A DNA stretch of 64,000 nt from Aquilaria yunnanensis (lineage: Eukaryota > Streptophyta > Magnoliopsida > Malvales > Thymelaeaceae). Made by a program: the position numbers and the translations under genes. The stretch is from the NCBI GenBank assembly GCA_039654915.1, contig CM077596.1:51024501-51088500 (forward strand), given 5' to 3'. Shown here in pieces: positions 1-11,698 of this stretch. Positions within the stretch are counted from its first letter, which is position 1. The number at the start of each line of letters is the position of its first letter. Under the pieces are notes generated by a model, which saw only the letters and a program-made list of their open reading frames with translations, ran no database searches and was not told where the DNA came from.

Positions 1-1
1 A

Positions 2-1780
2 TGGATTATAACACACTTAAACCCTGCTTTTAAAAAAACATCTAGGACCACTGCTAGAAGGGAGGCATTTAAAAGTTATGAAGTTGGTAAATCAAACTTA
101 CAAGCATACTTCTCTGCTTTAGATCACTCTATCTCATTTACTAGTGACATGTGGACTTCATCACTAGGACAAGATTATTATTGTATAACTGCACATTGGA
201 TTGATGATAGTTGGGTTATTCAAAAACGTATCATTGCATTTAAGTGGATGGAGGTCGATCATACTGGTTGGAACATATTCAATGTAATTTCAGAATGTTT
301 AAAAGAATATTTTTGTCATGACAAGGTTTTTAGCATAACATTTGATAATGTATCAAACAACGATGTCGCGGCTGAGACATTGAAGGAATCACTAGAACCT
401 GTCCGTGATGCCGCATTTTTTCATATTAGGTGTATATGTCATATTTTAAACTTAGTTGTCCAAAAAGGTCTTCAAGTTTTGAGTAATGAAATTACTCCAA
501 TTAGGTGGGCACTCCACTATTTAAAGTCAAGGCCGAAAGTTTCTAAAGAATTTAAGCAATATTGTTTGGAAAATGGCCTCGAATTTAGTTGGAAACGTTT
601 TAAACTTGATTGCCCTACCGGATGGAACTCCACTTATGAGATGTTGATAGATACGATGCCATTTGCTGCATACATGACATGTTTTATAAATGTCAGAGAA
701 AAGAACACGATTTTGAAACAAGAGATGTGGGATAAACTGTCAAAATTGGCTGCTGTGCTGCGATATTTTTATGATGCCACTGTTTTTTGCTCCGGTGTAT
801 ACTATCCCACATCGCACAGAGTTTTAATGCATATGGTCAACATTGCATGAGTTTTGAACCAATACAAAGATGACGAGTTCTTAAAAGACACAATTAAGGC
901 CATGAAAGATACTCCCTCCGTCCCATATTCTTTGCACCATTTGACTTTTTGGGCTAGTTTGACTTGAATTTTTTTATATTATTGATTGTTAGAAAAAAAT
1001 TAAAAAATATATATTTAGAAACTATAGGTCTTGATTTATCATTCACATATAAAAGTTTTTCATTTATATGTTAAAATGTCTAAAATAAAAAATCATAGAT
1101 TAATTGGTAAAACGTGAATGGTGCAAAGAATATGGGACGGAGGGAGTAAATGGATTTCATATTTCAGTACTATACCCCCAATCTACTTACTTGCAGCTAC
1201 ACTAGACCCGACCGTAAGAATCACAGGTACACAACAGCTACTTGAGAGTTATTATAGTTTCTTAGAAATGACACATATTTCTGTTCATGCTATAATTGCC
1301 TCTATTGATGAGCACTTGCGAGAGTTATTTAAGATATATGCCAGTCGGTATAAGGATAAGGTTGCAAACACTACTTCATCTACCATCGCGTCTTCATTGG
1401 TCTCATTGTCATTCAATCCGGCTGAACAACTACTCAAACGGCTCCGTGCTGCCGCATCCGGTCTTACTGAAGTGGACGCATACCTTAACCTTGTTTGGGA
1501 GAATGATGAGACCGACATTCTAGACTGGTGGAAAGCAAGAAGTAACAAATTTCCAATACTCTCCATCATTGCCAAAGAAGTTCTAGTTGTTCCCGTCTCA
1601 ACCGTTGCATCGGAGTCCGCTTTCAGCGCTGGAAAGCGTGTCATTTCAGAGAGACGCTTAAGGCTATCACCAGATGCAGTTGAAGTTTGTATATGCAACC
1701 GTGATTGGGGTCTTGCAGCTTGCAGATTACAAGACCACAAGAGTTCTGACGAAGAAAACCCCGATGAGGTAGATGCTTAA
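2..1780 (+). pseudogene. hAT-superfamily transposase (BED-zinc-finger/RICESLEEPER type), N-terminus outside window, interrupted
   Basis: The reading frame is open from base 2 to a TGA at 848-850 and resumes, in the same frame, after a MITE at 912-1146, ending with TAA at 1778-1780. The first part carries the transposase core of the plant RICESLEEPER/DAYSLEEPER type (FTSDMWTS near 138-160, ITFDN near 337-351, CICHILNL near 433-456). The last part is the hAT C-terminal dimerisation domain, with SESAFSAGKRVISERRLRLS near 1612-1671. The BED zinc finger should lie left of the window. Family knowledge: these proteins cut and paste hAT elements, and some are domesticated as host genes. Here one in-frame stop plus the MITE argue for a dead transposon copy. 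The MITE and its duplicated TA add 237 bp, so the frame is kept, but the MITE itself contains stops. Confidence 0.9.
912..1146. mobile_element. Stowaway-like MITE, 235 bp, inside the hAT transposase
   Basis: Both ends carry the same inverted repeat of about 30 bp, beginning CTCCCTCCGTCCCATATTCT, with no mismatch seen over the first 30 positions. TA dinucleotides at 910-911 and 1147-1148 form the target duplication expected of Tc1/mariner-type MITEs. The interior is AT-rich and non-coding. It interrupts the transposase frame between codons that otherwise continue. Confidence 0.9.
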
Positions 1781-2520
1781 ATCCACCACTTGCTCATTAT
1801 TTACTTACTTTGTATTTGATCTGATTTTGCTGTGTAGCACAGATCGTACTTTTTATTTTGCATTTAATTTTATGGAACGTTTCGCTATTGAGTAATGTAA
1901 AGCCCGTTCCATGGTATGTAAGTGCCGTTTGGCTTTAATATTAATAAAAGTTCACACCGGTGGTGGTGTTTTGCTCTTAAAATAAGTAATTATATAAAAT
2001 ATAAAGATAACCTTAGAATAAATATTTATCTAGTTTTTTTGTCATTATTTTATTTATTGTCTTGTAAAGTAAAATCTTGGTAATCATGGTTTGTTTCTTT
2101 AACATAAAGAAATAACAAAAAATGGTTTAACTCAAAATCAAATATATCAAAGTTTCCAAACTTTTTGGTCAATTTCTTACCTTTAACGTTTGATTAATTT
2201 AAAAGTCTAGTAGAATTGAAGATGAAGTAGAATTTAAGATAAACTAGATTATAAAATATCACTTATAAAAAAACTCTCAGACTCTTGTTTTTATTAAGTT
2301 ATTTAAAAGTGAAGACTAAAAAGTGGAGACTAAAAATTAAAAATAAAAACTAAAACTTAAAATTAAAATTACAATTTTAAAAATTAAAATTTAACGGGCC
2401 AGCTCGGGTTCGGCCCAGGACTGGCACGGGACCGGCACGTGTAAACACGGGCTGTGCCCGGGCCCAAATTACTTAGGCCCAGGACCGGCCGGTCCGGGCC
2501 AGCCCGTTTGTGCATCTCTG
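1781..2520 (+). mobile_element. 3' non-coding end of the hAT element
   Basis: After the transposase stop there are about 600 bp of AT-rich sequence, then a GC-rich subterminal block at 2395-2510 made of repeated GGCCC/CGGGCC words. This is a usual feature of plant hAT ends. The block ends in GTGCATCTCTG (2510-2520), a plausible terminal inverted repeat. The other end is outside the window, so the 8-bp target duplication cannot be checked. Confidence 0.6.
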
Positions 2521-2918
2521 CAAGGGTGGATGGAGATCAGAAGGATTAATGGCGTCCTCTCACATGCATGCTTTCCACATATAAATGGCAAGAAAGGGAC
2601 ACTCGTTTCTCTTTTTCTTTACGGAGGAATTGACACTTTTAATGCTAAAATATATCTTATTTTTATTTGAGTTCTACAATTTTTTTTAAATCATTCCTAA
2701 AATTTCTTAAGATGTTAATAATTAATTAGTCCTAAATTTATTGAAAAAGTTATTAAATAGAAGTATGATTTACAAAGAAGAAAAATAATAATTTAAATTC
2801 TTGTTAACAATCCAGAACTCATTGCTCATTTTGAGTTTACTAAATCAAATTTACACCAAGTGCTAGATACTTAGAAATGGACTCTTAGTATAAGGAAGTT
2901 TCCTCATTCTATACCATC

Positions 2919-3082
2919 TATAATGACCTAAGTCCAGAACCGGTTAACGAAACACCTACCCACACTACATAGGTTATACTTATGAAAATGGTAAACACTA
3001 AGTACTTATATTTTGAAACTAGAGCCTATATATCCATATAAAACTTCCCATAATTCCCTAATGTGGGATATGGGGGTGTTAC
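2919..3082. repeat. Diverged ~164-bp repeat unit, copy 1
   Basis: This unit and 3295-3460 align along their length with a spacing of about 376 bp. Ends resemble TGTAATNACCC and GGTGTTACA, an imperfect inverted pair, so each may be a small LTR- or MITE-like relic. Neighbouring sequence (2862-2905 and 3193-3236) is also repeated at a different spacing of 331 bp. Confidence 0.55.
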
Positions 3083-3294
3083 AAACTCCACCATTTATGT
3101 ATCCAATGTCCTTGTTAGGGTCAGTCGGATTACTTGGTTCGAATGAAACACCTGTCCATACCACATAAGCTATCCTTTGGAAAAGGATAAGCGCTAGATA
3201 CTTAGGAATGGACTCTTAATATAAGGAAGTTCCTTTGTCCTCTACCGGCAGATACAATCACATACTTTGAACTAAACCTGGCTTTAATATCATC

Positions 3295-3460
3295 TGTAAT
3301 TACCCAAGTCTATAACCGATCAACGGAACACTTACCCACATCACATAGGCTATCCTTGTGAAAAGGATAAGTGCTAGGTACTTATATTCTAGAACTGGAG
3401 CCTATATATTTACATAAGATTTCCCACAATTTACCTATGTGAGATATGAGAGTGTTACAA
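3295..3460. repeat. Diverged ~164-bp repeat unit, copy 2
   Basis: This is the partner of 2919-3082. It shares the blocks around GTCTATAACCGATCAACG, ACATAGGCTATCC and AGCCTATATAT, and ends in GAGAGTGTTACA. Confidence 0.55.
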
Positions 3461-3671
3461 CTTAAATTAGTCCTAAATGTTGGTATAAAAAATTGAATAT
3501 TTTTAGGATTAATTGTATATATAATTGTAACGTGTTATGACTTATTTAAAAGTAGAAATTCTTAGATCTAATTATTCAATAGTTACAAAGTTTTAGGATT
3601 CATTTAGAAAAAAAGTGAAGAGATTTAGGACTGAAACAAAAAAGTATGTAAGTTTTAGGATCAAAAGTGTC

Positions 3672-4162
3672 TTTTATTTTAATTACCAAATAAAAATATA
3701 TTTTCCCTTCTTTTTAAATTGCTTGTTTTCGCTATTTTTTTTCCCAAAAAAACGAGAACGTCCTTTCCCCCCCCCCCCCTGTTTTATAGGGGGAATTGAA
3801 AGAATAACATGAATAAAATTTCAAAATTATATACTATTTATGAGAGAAATACTACATAACGAAAATTAATTGTGAAAGCATTGTAATTTATTTTCATGAC
3901 CAGTCATAGTAATGCTGTTGATTTCTCGTACATATTTTTTTTTTTTAAAACATGTTAGTTTTTATGACCCCAATTGTGTGCAGTATGTGTGGACTAAAAG
4001 GATTTCAAAATTTCCTTCGACTTCTAGCGCCTTTTTCGTTTCCCATAAATGTGTTTGTACAGTGTGCTTCGTCCCACCTCTTCGTTAAGTTGGATTAATT
4101 TAAAACAATTTATTTTTAGTTATATAATTTTTTTTCTGAGATTAATATCATTTGAAAACTAA
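3672..4162. other. AT-rich intergenic stretch without recognisable gene
   Basis: No coding frame is supported. It contains a C homopolymer of about 13 bases near 3767 and an AT-rich background. Short open frames here are low complexity. Confidence 0.6.
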
Positions 4163-4164
4163 TA

Positions 4165-4402
4165 TTCCCTTCGTTTCATAAAAGCTGACCATTTTACTAT
4201 TTACAGCAATTAATTTACGATTTTATTTCTCTCAAAATTTATTATAAAAATATGAATATTTTATATGAAAATGAAACTTTAAAGACCATAATTTCTATAT
4301 ATCATTTTTAAGAATTTTTTTAATACATATCAATATGAATATGTTCAAGTCAAACTTTAGTCAAAAAAAGTAAAATGGTCAATTAATGCGAAACGGAGGG
4401 AG
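4165..4402. mobile_element. Stowaway-like MITE, 238 bp
   Basis: The left end (TTCCCTTCGTTTC then GACCATTTTACT) matches the reverse complement of the right end (CTCCCTCCGTTTCG then GACCATTTTACT). TA at 4163-4164 and 4403-4404 forms the target duplication. The interior is AT-rich. Confidence 0.85.
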
Positions 4403-4467
4403 TAATATATAAATATAACAATTCATTAATTAACAGTTCATTATAAATGACTAGCAACTCAAGAGGC

Positions 4468-5348
4468 ATGGTTATTAAAATCCCGACTTAAGTCTTAGAA
4501 ACTTACGTTTCTATGACTCTAGAAACAAAAAAACGTTTTAAGTCTTAGTAGAAACTTATATGTAAGTAGAAACGGGTAGAATCCCGACTTTAGAAACTTA
4601 GAAATTTTATGACTTTACGTTTCTATGTTATTATATCAAATTTTCTGAAATTGGGCTAAAAAATAAAAGCAAGCAAAAAATATATTAATTTATTACCCAA
4701 TTCAATCTTTATAAAATCAAAAAATAAATTTTTTAATATAAAAAAATAATCCTGTTGTTTTTTATAAAGATTAAAATAAAAAAATAAATAAAGATAACCG
4801 AAAAAATAGAAATCATCTGTTATTTTTTCCTTCAAGCTCCTAAGGTCACTTGATTACTCTTCTTCATTATGATTTTAATAATCCTGGTTGTCAAGTTTAT
4901 GTAAATATGGCTGTAGGCAAAGAAAATGCCAATGATGATACAAATATTTGCATAAATGAGTTTAACTTATTAAATGATAAAACTAAAAAAGAAGAAGAAG
5001 ATATGAATTTAGAAGATAATAATATTGATACTATCATTGGTTGTAATGTTTTCTATGTTCCATTAGATAATTGAGATGTTTTTAACTTTTCATTTATGAA
5101 TTGTGAATTTGAAAAACTTTTTTTTTTGTATTATATGTTTATGCCATGGCATTTTTATGGTATAAAATATCAGTAAGTGAAAAAATTATATAATATAAAC
5201 TTCCTGAAATAATTTAGATGAGTATATTTTTTTTATCTTTTTCTAAAAATTTTTGATAAAATCTTACAACTCTATGACTTTTTACGACTTTACGACTATA
5301 GAAAAACCAAAATGACTTTAGATAGAAACCTGACTTTAACAACTTTGT
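4468..5348. mobile_element. Non-autonomous hAT element, 881 bp, with 8-bp target duplication
   Basis: An 8-bp direct repeat CAAGAGGC flanks it (4460-4467 and 5349-5356), the length expected for hAT. The left end ATGGTTATTAAAATCCCGAC and the reverse complement of the right end, ACAAAGTTGTTAAAGTCAGG, match over the TTxTTAAA core, giving imperfect inverted repeats. Subterminal regions are full of the words GACTT, TAGAAAC and CTATGAC in both orientations. A short acidic open frame (4850-5074, 74 codons) rich in Asn, Asp and Glu lies inside. It could be the remnant of a transposase tail, but no domain is recognised. Confidence 0.75.
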
Positions 5349-5542
5349 CAAGAGGCCTCAAGTTTCCACCACACAATTTACACACCTAGGCCAAGTCACC
5401 CTCATTGCTAGCAGGCTTCCAAGCTCCATAAGTTAGAAAAATGATAGGCTTGCCTATACTTTCTCTAGAACTTCATATGCAACTAAGTTACGATTTCTTC
5501 TCATGACTTTAGCTTGCCTATGAGTAGTCTCTATAATGGCTA

Positions 5543-5945
5543 TTAGATTATCTTTGTTGAAATTAATCGTTGTTGGATTTGAAGGTTGTCGCCTGAAACC
5601 ATTTTCATTCCTCGAAATCTAAATACTCCAAAGGGTAGACACAATATGCATGATGTTCGTATAGGAGCAAGGTTGCAAAAGGACAAGTAAACAAAACAAC
5701 CATTGATTAAAGGAGGTAGCATGGACAATGGGAAGCCCCACTTGCATATGCTGCCAAATAAATTGAGAGCTAGCACCATGGATGAATAAGTGAAATAATA
5801 TTTCTTCCTCTTGATTGCAACGAACACAAATGGGATCAACTGTTCCTTTTTCTTTTTTTTTGGCAAGGTTGACTGTTATAGGGAAAGCATTTTGAGCATA
5901 TTTCCAAATAAAGATTTTGAACTTTTGAGGAATATTTAATCCCAT
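5543..5945 (-). pseudogene. LINE reverse transcriptase zinc-binding (zf-RVT) fragment
   Basis: The minus strand encodes a fragment with PQKFKIFIWKYAQNAFPI, then CVRCNQEEEILFHLF and IWQHMQVGLP. This matches the zf-RVT domain found at the C-terminal end of plant L1-type LINE ORF2: a hydrophobic Trp-rich lead, a CxxC pair, then ExxxHLF. A frameshift near 5820-5870 moves the frame. No reverse transcriptase core or poly(A) tail is seen, so only a short relic remains. Confidence 0.7.
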
Positions 5946-6153
5946 ATTTTCTATAGCATAAAGAAAGAGAAATGAATAGAAAATTTTAATTTTTTACAAA
6001 CTAAATAATGCATTATTTAAGTGACTGTTTTTATTTTTCATTAAAAAAACAATATATCTACCCCATAGTCTTTGCATAATTGATTATCTTGGAATGTCAC
6101 AAATCTTTGCATCATTTCCATATTTAGTAGGTTGCATCATTTCGAATTTTATA

Positions 6154-6394
6154 CTCCGTTTATCCTATATTCTTTGCACTATTTAGTTTTTTTTTTACTT
6201 AAGTTTGAATTAAATTTATTTATATTAATATTTATTAACTTTTTTAAAAAAATTTATATTTAGAAACTAAAAGAGTTATAGTTTTCTAATATAAATTTTT
6301 TAAAACTTTTATGCTAATACAAATATAAATAAATTTAAGCCAAACTTAAGTGAAGAAAAACTAAAATAATGCAAAGAATTTGGGACGAATATAG
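6154..6394. mobile_element. Stowaway-like MITE, 241 bp, same family as 912-1146
   Basis: It is flanked by TA at 6152-6153 and 6395-6396. The ends share the ATTCTTTGCA word with the MITE at 912-1146. The inverted repeats are diverged (CTCCGTTTATCC against CTATATTCGTCCC), indicating an older copy. Confidence 0.8.
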
Positions 6395-6396
6395 TA

Positions 6397-7479
6397 GCTT
6401 TCTTAATTTATATGAAAGAATAAAAGTGTAGAAGTAGGAAGAAGAGGATACTTTTCCCTCTCTTAATCTCCATGCAAAACTCACATGTTTCAGAAAATAA
6501 ATAAAAACTTGTTGTTTTTAAAATAATTTTTAAATTTTTCTTAGAGAATAACAATATAAATAAATTTAGAAGGTTATTCTATAGCAAAGAACCATAACTT
6601 CTTCTTCATGGATAGAGAAGTAGTGGCAACCATTGGATTTTAGGGTGTTAATTTTTTCTATAAGCTTAAAAATATATGACCTATTTTAAGGTAATAGGAA
6701 AAATAAGAAAAAATAATTAAAATTTCTATTGGGAGCAAAAGAAAGAAAACTCAATGCCAATTTTTGATTTTAATTTTCAATGAAAAAGATAAATTGGAAA
6801 TCTAGAAAGTATTTATTTATTGGTACTTGTTTTGATCCAAAATCAACAGAAAAAGGCAAGAGATTGTAAAGTTTTTTAGTGAGGAATACTATTAGGTTTG
6901 GAAAGAGGTTAGTGATTTGATTATGTTAATTTGTGTTAGTTACTCTCTATTGAAGTATTAGTTATGTATGTTTATCTATTCAATTTGATTAAAAAGTGAA
7001 TGATAAAGAAATGAGTGTAACAAACAAGAGGCCAAATGAATGGTAGGGTAAAGAAGTGAATTAATATGAAAATAAATGACTTGTCTGATATACTTTTTAA
7101 TTGGATGTGATGTTCATAGATTTTATTTGATATGTAATTGAAATCATTGAAGTATGATTTTAGCATGGGGTTGAATGAAAATTTGATGATATTTTAAATG
7201 AATACTTGTGATTTAGAACCAAATAACAACTTGTTCTTTCTGTTATATAACAATTTTCATATCACTTAGAGTGATCTAATGCTGTAGAAGTAATCACATG
7301 CAAAACACTTGATGTTAATTTGAAGAAAGATATTTCCTGTAATTATCTAAATTGTGATTCTCATATAAATAAAAGTGATGTCAAGGCAGGTAAACACAAT
7401 TTTATATGCTAGATGAAAAGCATTTTCTCAAGACACCAATCAACTAAGAAAATAAAGCAATTTTGCACTAAGGAAATGG
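6397..7479. other. AT-rich intergenic stretch
   Basis: No gene or clear element border is recognised. Open frames are short and AT-driven. Confidence 0.5.
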
Positions 7480-8550
7480 CACTTTTTCACTAACCTTATT
7501 TACATATTGAGTAAGATCAACTTACATACCAAGATGAGTAATTTTACATACTAAAACTTTTCTTCATATTTCAAAATCAAACATGTGTAAAAATATAATT
7601 AGAATGTAACTTGAGCCCTTTGGTATGTAAAATAAAGATACTGGAATGAAAATAACTAGTATATAAAGAACTAACTAGTATGTAATTTGAGGCTTCTGAT
7701 ATATAAAATAAAGGGTGTTAGAATGAAAAAAAATCAGTATGTGAAGAAATAGTTGTATGTAATTTAAGCTCTTAATATATAAAATGAGGGCAATAGTATG
7801 AAAATAGTCACATATAAAGAAAACTTATTTACATTTCAAAAGAGCTAGTTTTACATACCGTATTACATTTGAAATCACTAAGATATAAATAAATAACTAA
7901 TATATAACTTGAGCCTCTCATATATAAAATAAAGGTACTGAAATAAAGATAACTAGTATGTAAAGAAATAGCCGACATGTAATTTAAGAGTCCTAGTATG
8001 TAAAATGCGGAGTATTGGAATGAAAACAAAACTGATATGTGCAGAAATAGCCAGTATGTAATTTAAGGCTCCTAGTATGTGAAATAGGGTTAATGGTATG
8101 AAAATAGGTACATTTTGAGTGAGCTAGTTTGACATACATTAGTAAATCTGAAAATCATTGGTATGTAAATAAATAACTAGTATGTAATTGAGTACTCCGA
8201 TACGTAAAACGAAGGTGCTAGAATGAAGATAACCGGTATGTAAAAAAATAATTGGTATGCAATTTAAGACTCATGGTATGTAAAATGATGGGTAATGAAA
8301 TGAAAAAAAAAATTGTTATGTGAAGAAATAGCTTGTATATAATTCAAAGCTCTCAATATATAAAATGAGGATAATAAAATAGACACATACAATTCTACAA
8401 GGAGACTTCATTTATATTCTAAGTGAGCTAGTTTTACATACCATATGTTTCTTTGACATTTTAAAAGCGTCAATATAAAAAAAAATAACTAGTATGTAAT
8501 CTAAGTCTATCAATATATAAAATGAGGATCTTGGAATGAAAGTTTTTCAA
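7480..8550. repeat. Higher-order tandem repeat, TATGTAA-rich
   Basis: Subunits of about 75-80 bp begin with a TATGTAATTTAAGxCTC-like word at about 7601, 7676, 7751; 7911, 7971, 8051; 8181, 8251, 8331; and 8491. They form triplets, and the triplets recur every 270-310 bp. A spacer of about 85 bp with the words ACATTTxAAAxGAGCTAGTTTTACATACC lies between triplets (near 7830, 8110 and 8425). The unit is moderately diverged and non-coding. Confidence 0.8.
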
Positions 8551-10479
8551 AAATTATATGCTTAGTTTCAAAAGCTTGTAGAATTGTCTTTGAATATTAT
8601 ATATTTAGTTCCTAAACTTATTTTAGTTAACAAAATTATCCCTAAAGTTTGCATGTCATTCAAAAATTACACAATTAGTCTTTAAGATTTTGTAAAATAT
8701 TTAAATATATCACTACATTTTAAAAATGATATTTTAGTCACTGTTAAATATAAGGCATTCTATTAAGACGAAATGATATTTATGTGTACAATAATGATAG
8801 TTTCATTATCAATATGATGTTTTCATATTCAAGAACTATATTTTTTGTTCAATTTGAATATTATAAATAATGTTTCTGTGCACAGTAATAACGTTATCTA
8901 CTATTAATATGACATTTTCATTCAATAATGGTGACATTTATTTTTTTTTATTGGTATCTCTATGTCCTATATTCAAAAGTTCCCTTACTACTCTACATGC
9001 TTCATTCCTTTTCTCATTGTTATTCTTTCAATATATTAGACATCTATTTTCTTTTTTATTTCATATTTCCATCATTTTTAAGTAGAACTAAATGATGTTG
9101 TACATTTGTCCCTCCTATATATGCTAGTGATTCTAATTCTCATACCTTGTTCACCTTTGAATTCCATTTACCTTGGATTGATGTGTAATCTATGATTTAA
9201 ATTATAATTACAATGTGTTTGCATTATGAACTATATGTATTACCTACTCCAACTAAAGTTTTCCTATAGAGGCTTATACATGTTAGTCACACATTTGACT
9301 ACATTACATTCATTTAGATTCTACCCATTATGAAAAACTAATATTCTTTCACTAATTTGTTATTCTATTATTCTCATGTGTTACTCTTTTTCATTTATAC
9401 ATTATTATACCAAATTCATACTTATGTTGTACTTCCTTACAAATTAATAATATTTTTTTATCATTTTTAATCACATTTTTTTATATATGCTATGCTCTAT
9501 AATTCTTCACCCTTTAAACTTTTTATCTATGTTTTTTAGCATTCAAAATATTCAGATATACAACAATATTTTTGTATGTGTTTTCCCTTTTTTCAAGCTT
9601 ATATATATAGGTGTGTGTGTGTGTGTGTGTGTGTAATCACATAGCATAAATTCTCTTATTTATTTGTAGCTAATTTTCCTCATTTTATCATAATTTTATA
9701 TTTTTAAAATTTTTATATGTATTATTTAATTTTTCTAGCATTTTACATATATGTCATCTATCTAACAAGTTAACATGTCACAATGAGTCATGTGGCACAA
9801 TTTTAATACTTTTCTATGGGTGCATCAAATTCATACTTCACTATTCTAGAATTTTTTCTAAACTAGCACTGCACATGTGCTTTGCAAGTAAATCAAAATT
9901 CTAGGTTTTTTTTCCTTAAATAATTATAATTCTAATTATATTATTCAAAATAAATAGTAGTAATAATGATTTTAATTTTTAGTTTAGACATGTTTATTAT
10001 AAGTTTCATTTTTCTACTTTTTACATAGTTTTTTATTATAATATTCTATAATTCTAGGACCCAATGATTTTTTTTCCTAAAATTTTTCACAATGACCTTT
10101 GGTACAATGATCATCTTTTTATTTTTTTCATAATAAATGCTTGAGTCATACTTAAATTATATGATTGCTCTAAGATGGATTAGATGTGTAAGCTTTCATA
10201 GTATATACTTGTCCAAGTTGGAAAAAATTAATTGACAAAATTTATATATTAAAAACTATTTTTATAGTAGAAAAAACTTACGTCATACTTGTTAAAATTA
10301 ACTAATTTTAGTGGTCAAAGTAAGTTTAATAGTCAAAGCCATAAATATATGAAAGATTAAAGACTAAACACATCTTAGTTTACATTTTTTATAAACGTTA
10401 ATTTTGTGGTCAAACATGTTGACTTTTTGTAAACTTTGATCACAATTTTCTACTTTATCACTCAATATTTTTGACCGAT
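8551..10479. other. AT-rich intergenic stretch with a GT microsatellite
   Basis: This is decayed, low-complexity sequence with no supported gene. A (GT)n run of about 12 units lies at 9610-9634. Words such as TTAGTCCTAAA resemble worn transposon sequence, but no borders can be drawn. Confidence 0.5.
9610..9634. repeat. (GT)12 microsatellite
   Basis: An uninterrupted GT dinucleotide run, preceded by a short AT run. Confidence 0.95.
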
Positions 10480-10639
10480 TTTTGGTTTGATCCTTCATTT
10501 TGTAGGTTGGAGAAGCGGACCGTAGCATTAGAATGGCACCGGGATGAGTGGAACAAAAAACGGGAATGCAAAAGTCAAGGAAAATTATAACTGTGAGGCT
10601 TAGGCCCGAGGAGCGAGGCCTAGGCCCCAGGCTCCTGCG

Positions 10640-10815
10640 AGCCTGGAGGCCTAGGCGCCCAAGCACCCCCTCCTAGGGCCTAGGCGCCAGAGCACCTATG
10701 AGTCTGGAGGCCTAGGCGCCCAAGCACTCCCTCCTGGGGCATAGGCGCCAGAACACCTTCAAGCCTGGAGGCCTAGGCGCCCAAGCACCCCCTTCTGAGG
10801 CCTAGGCGCCAGTCA
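10640..10815. repeat. Tandem array of 60-61-bp units with CCTAGGCGCC
   Basis: CTAGGCGCC recurs at 10651, 10712 and 10773, and a second version TAGGCGCCAG at about 10681, 10742 and 10803. This gives three dimeric units. The array is strongly GC-rich in an AT-rich region, and similar GGCGCC-rich blocks are known in Athila LTRs. Confidence 0.8.
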
Positions 10816-11570
10816 CCCGGGAAAGTGGTCCCCTACCTCAAATTTGAACTCAAGCTTGCTATTAGCCAAGGATTTTTATCCAAATGGTTTGGTGAGTGAA
10901 AGGGACACCTCCAAGGGGTAGAAGGACCTAGAACCTAGCAAAAGAAGATAGCTTCATCTTCATCTTCTCTTCTTAGAACTATTTTTTCCATATCCACCAT
11001 AGTTAGTATTCATAGCTTTTCTTAGTTTTTCTTGGTCACCATTGGAGCTAGCTTGGAGATTGCTTGGAGTGCTCAAGGAGACTAGCTTGGAGACTTTGGA
11101 TTCAAGATCTTCTAGCCATCTTGGGTTTATTCTTTCATCTTCCTTGTAGTTTCTCATGGATGTTATTATGTTTACTTTCATGATTATGTTTTATTTAGTT
11201 ATGAAGTAGTCTTCTTTTGCACTTTCTATGGATGTAGCTACTTGGATTGATTATGTTGGATGAATTCATGGTTATGTGATGTTAGTTTTCTACTAAATGT
11301 ATGTTTATTCTTCTCTTGAACTTAATGTTGTGTTAGCTAATTGATGGCCACAATTGGTTGCACTATAAATTGCCTATAAACTCTTGGAAAAAATTAGAAG
11401 TAATTGGACATAGGAGAAGAATTTAATGGCTATGGACTTGTTGGAAAATTAGTTTAAGTCATTAGATAAAGGTAAATTGAGCTCTAATGCTTCTTTCTAA
11501 GCTTGTAATTGGATGAAAATCCTTATTAAGTTTATATTAGAGAGATTAATTTTTTCACTTGAAAAAGTAA

Positions 11571-11698
11571 GAATTTAATTGAATAACTTTATCAACATAC
11601 ATTGGAGATTAACCCATTCACCTAAGTTCACTAAGAATTTAATTGAATAACTTTATCAACATACATTGGAGATTAACTCATTCACCTAAGTTCACCAA
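11571..11698. repeat. 64-bp direct tandem duplication
   Basis: 11571-11634 is repeated at 11635-11698 with very few changes, both starting GAATTTAATTGAATAACTTT. Confidence 0.9.

Larger units (their letters stand above)
2632..3671. mobile_element. Inverted-repeat element, about 1.04 kb, class uncertain
   Basis: The sequence starting GACACTTTTAATGCTAAAAT at 2632 matches, with gaps, the reverse complement of the sequence ending at 3671 (CTAAAA, AGTCCTA and TCCTAAAA blocks in the same order) over roughly 75-100 bp. Long imperfect terminal inverted repeats suggest a MULE-like or foldback element. I could not find a convincing target duplication. There is no coding capacity. Two diverged ~164-bp units lie inside. 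Confidence 0.5.

Noticed and set aside
7480..8550. CRISPR-like array of spaced repeats
   Set aside because: The DNA is plant nuclear, repeats are diverged and of unequal spacing, and there are no cas genes.
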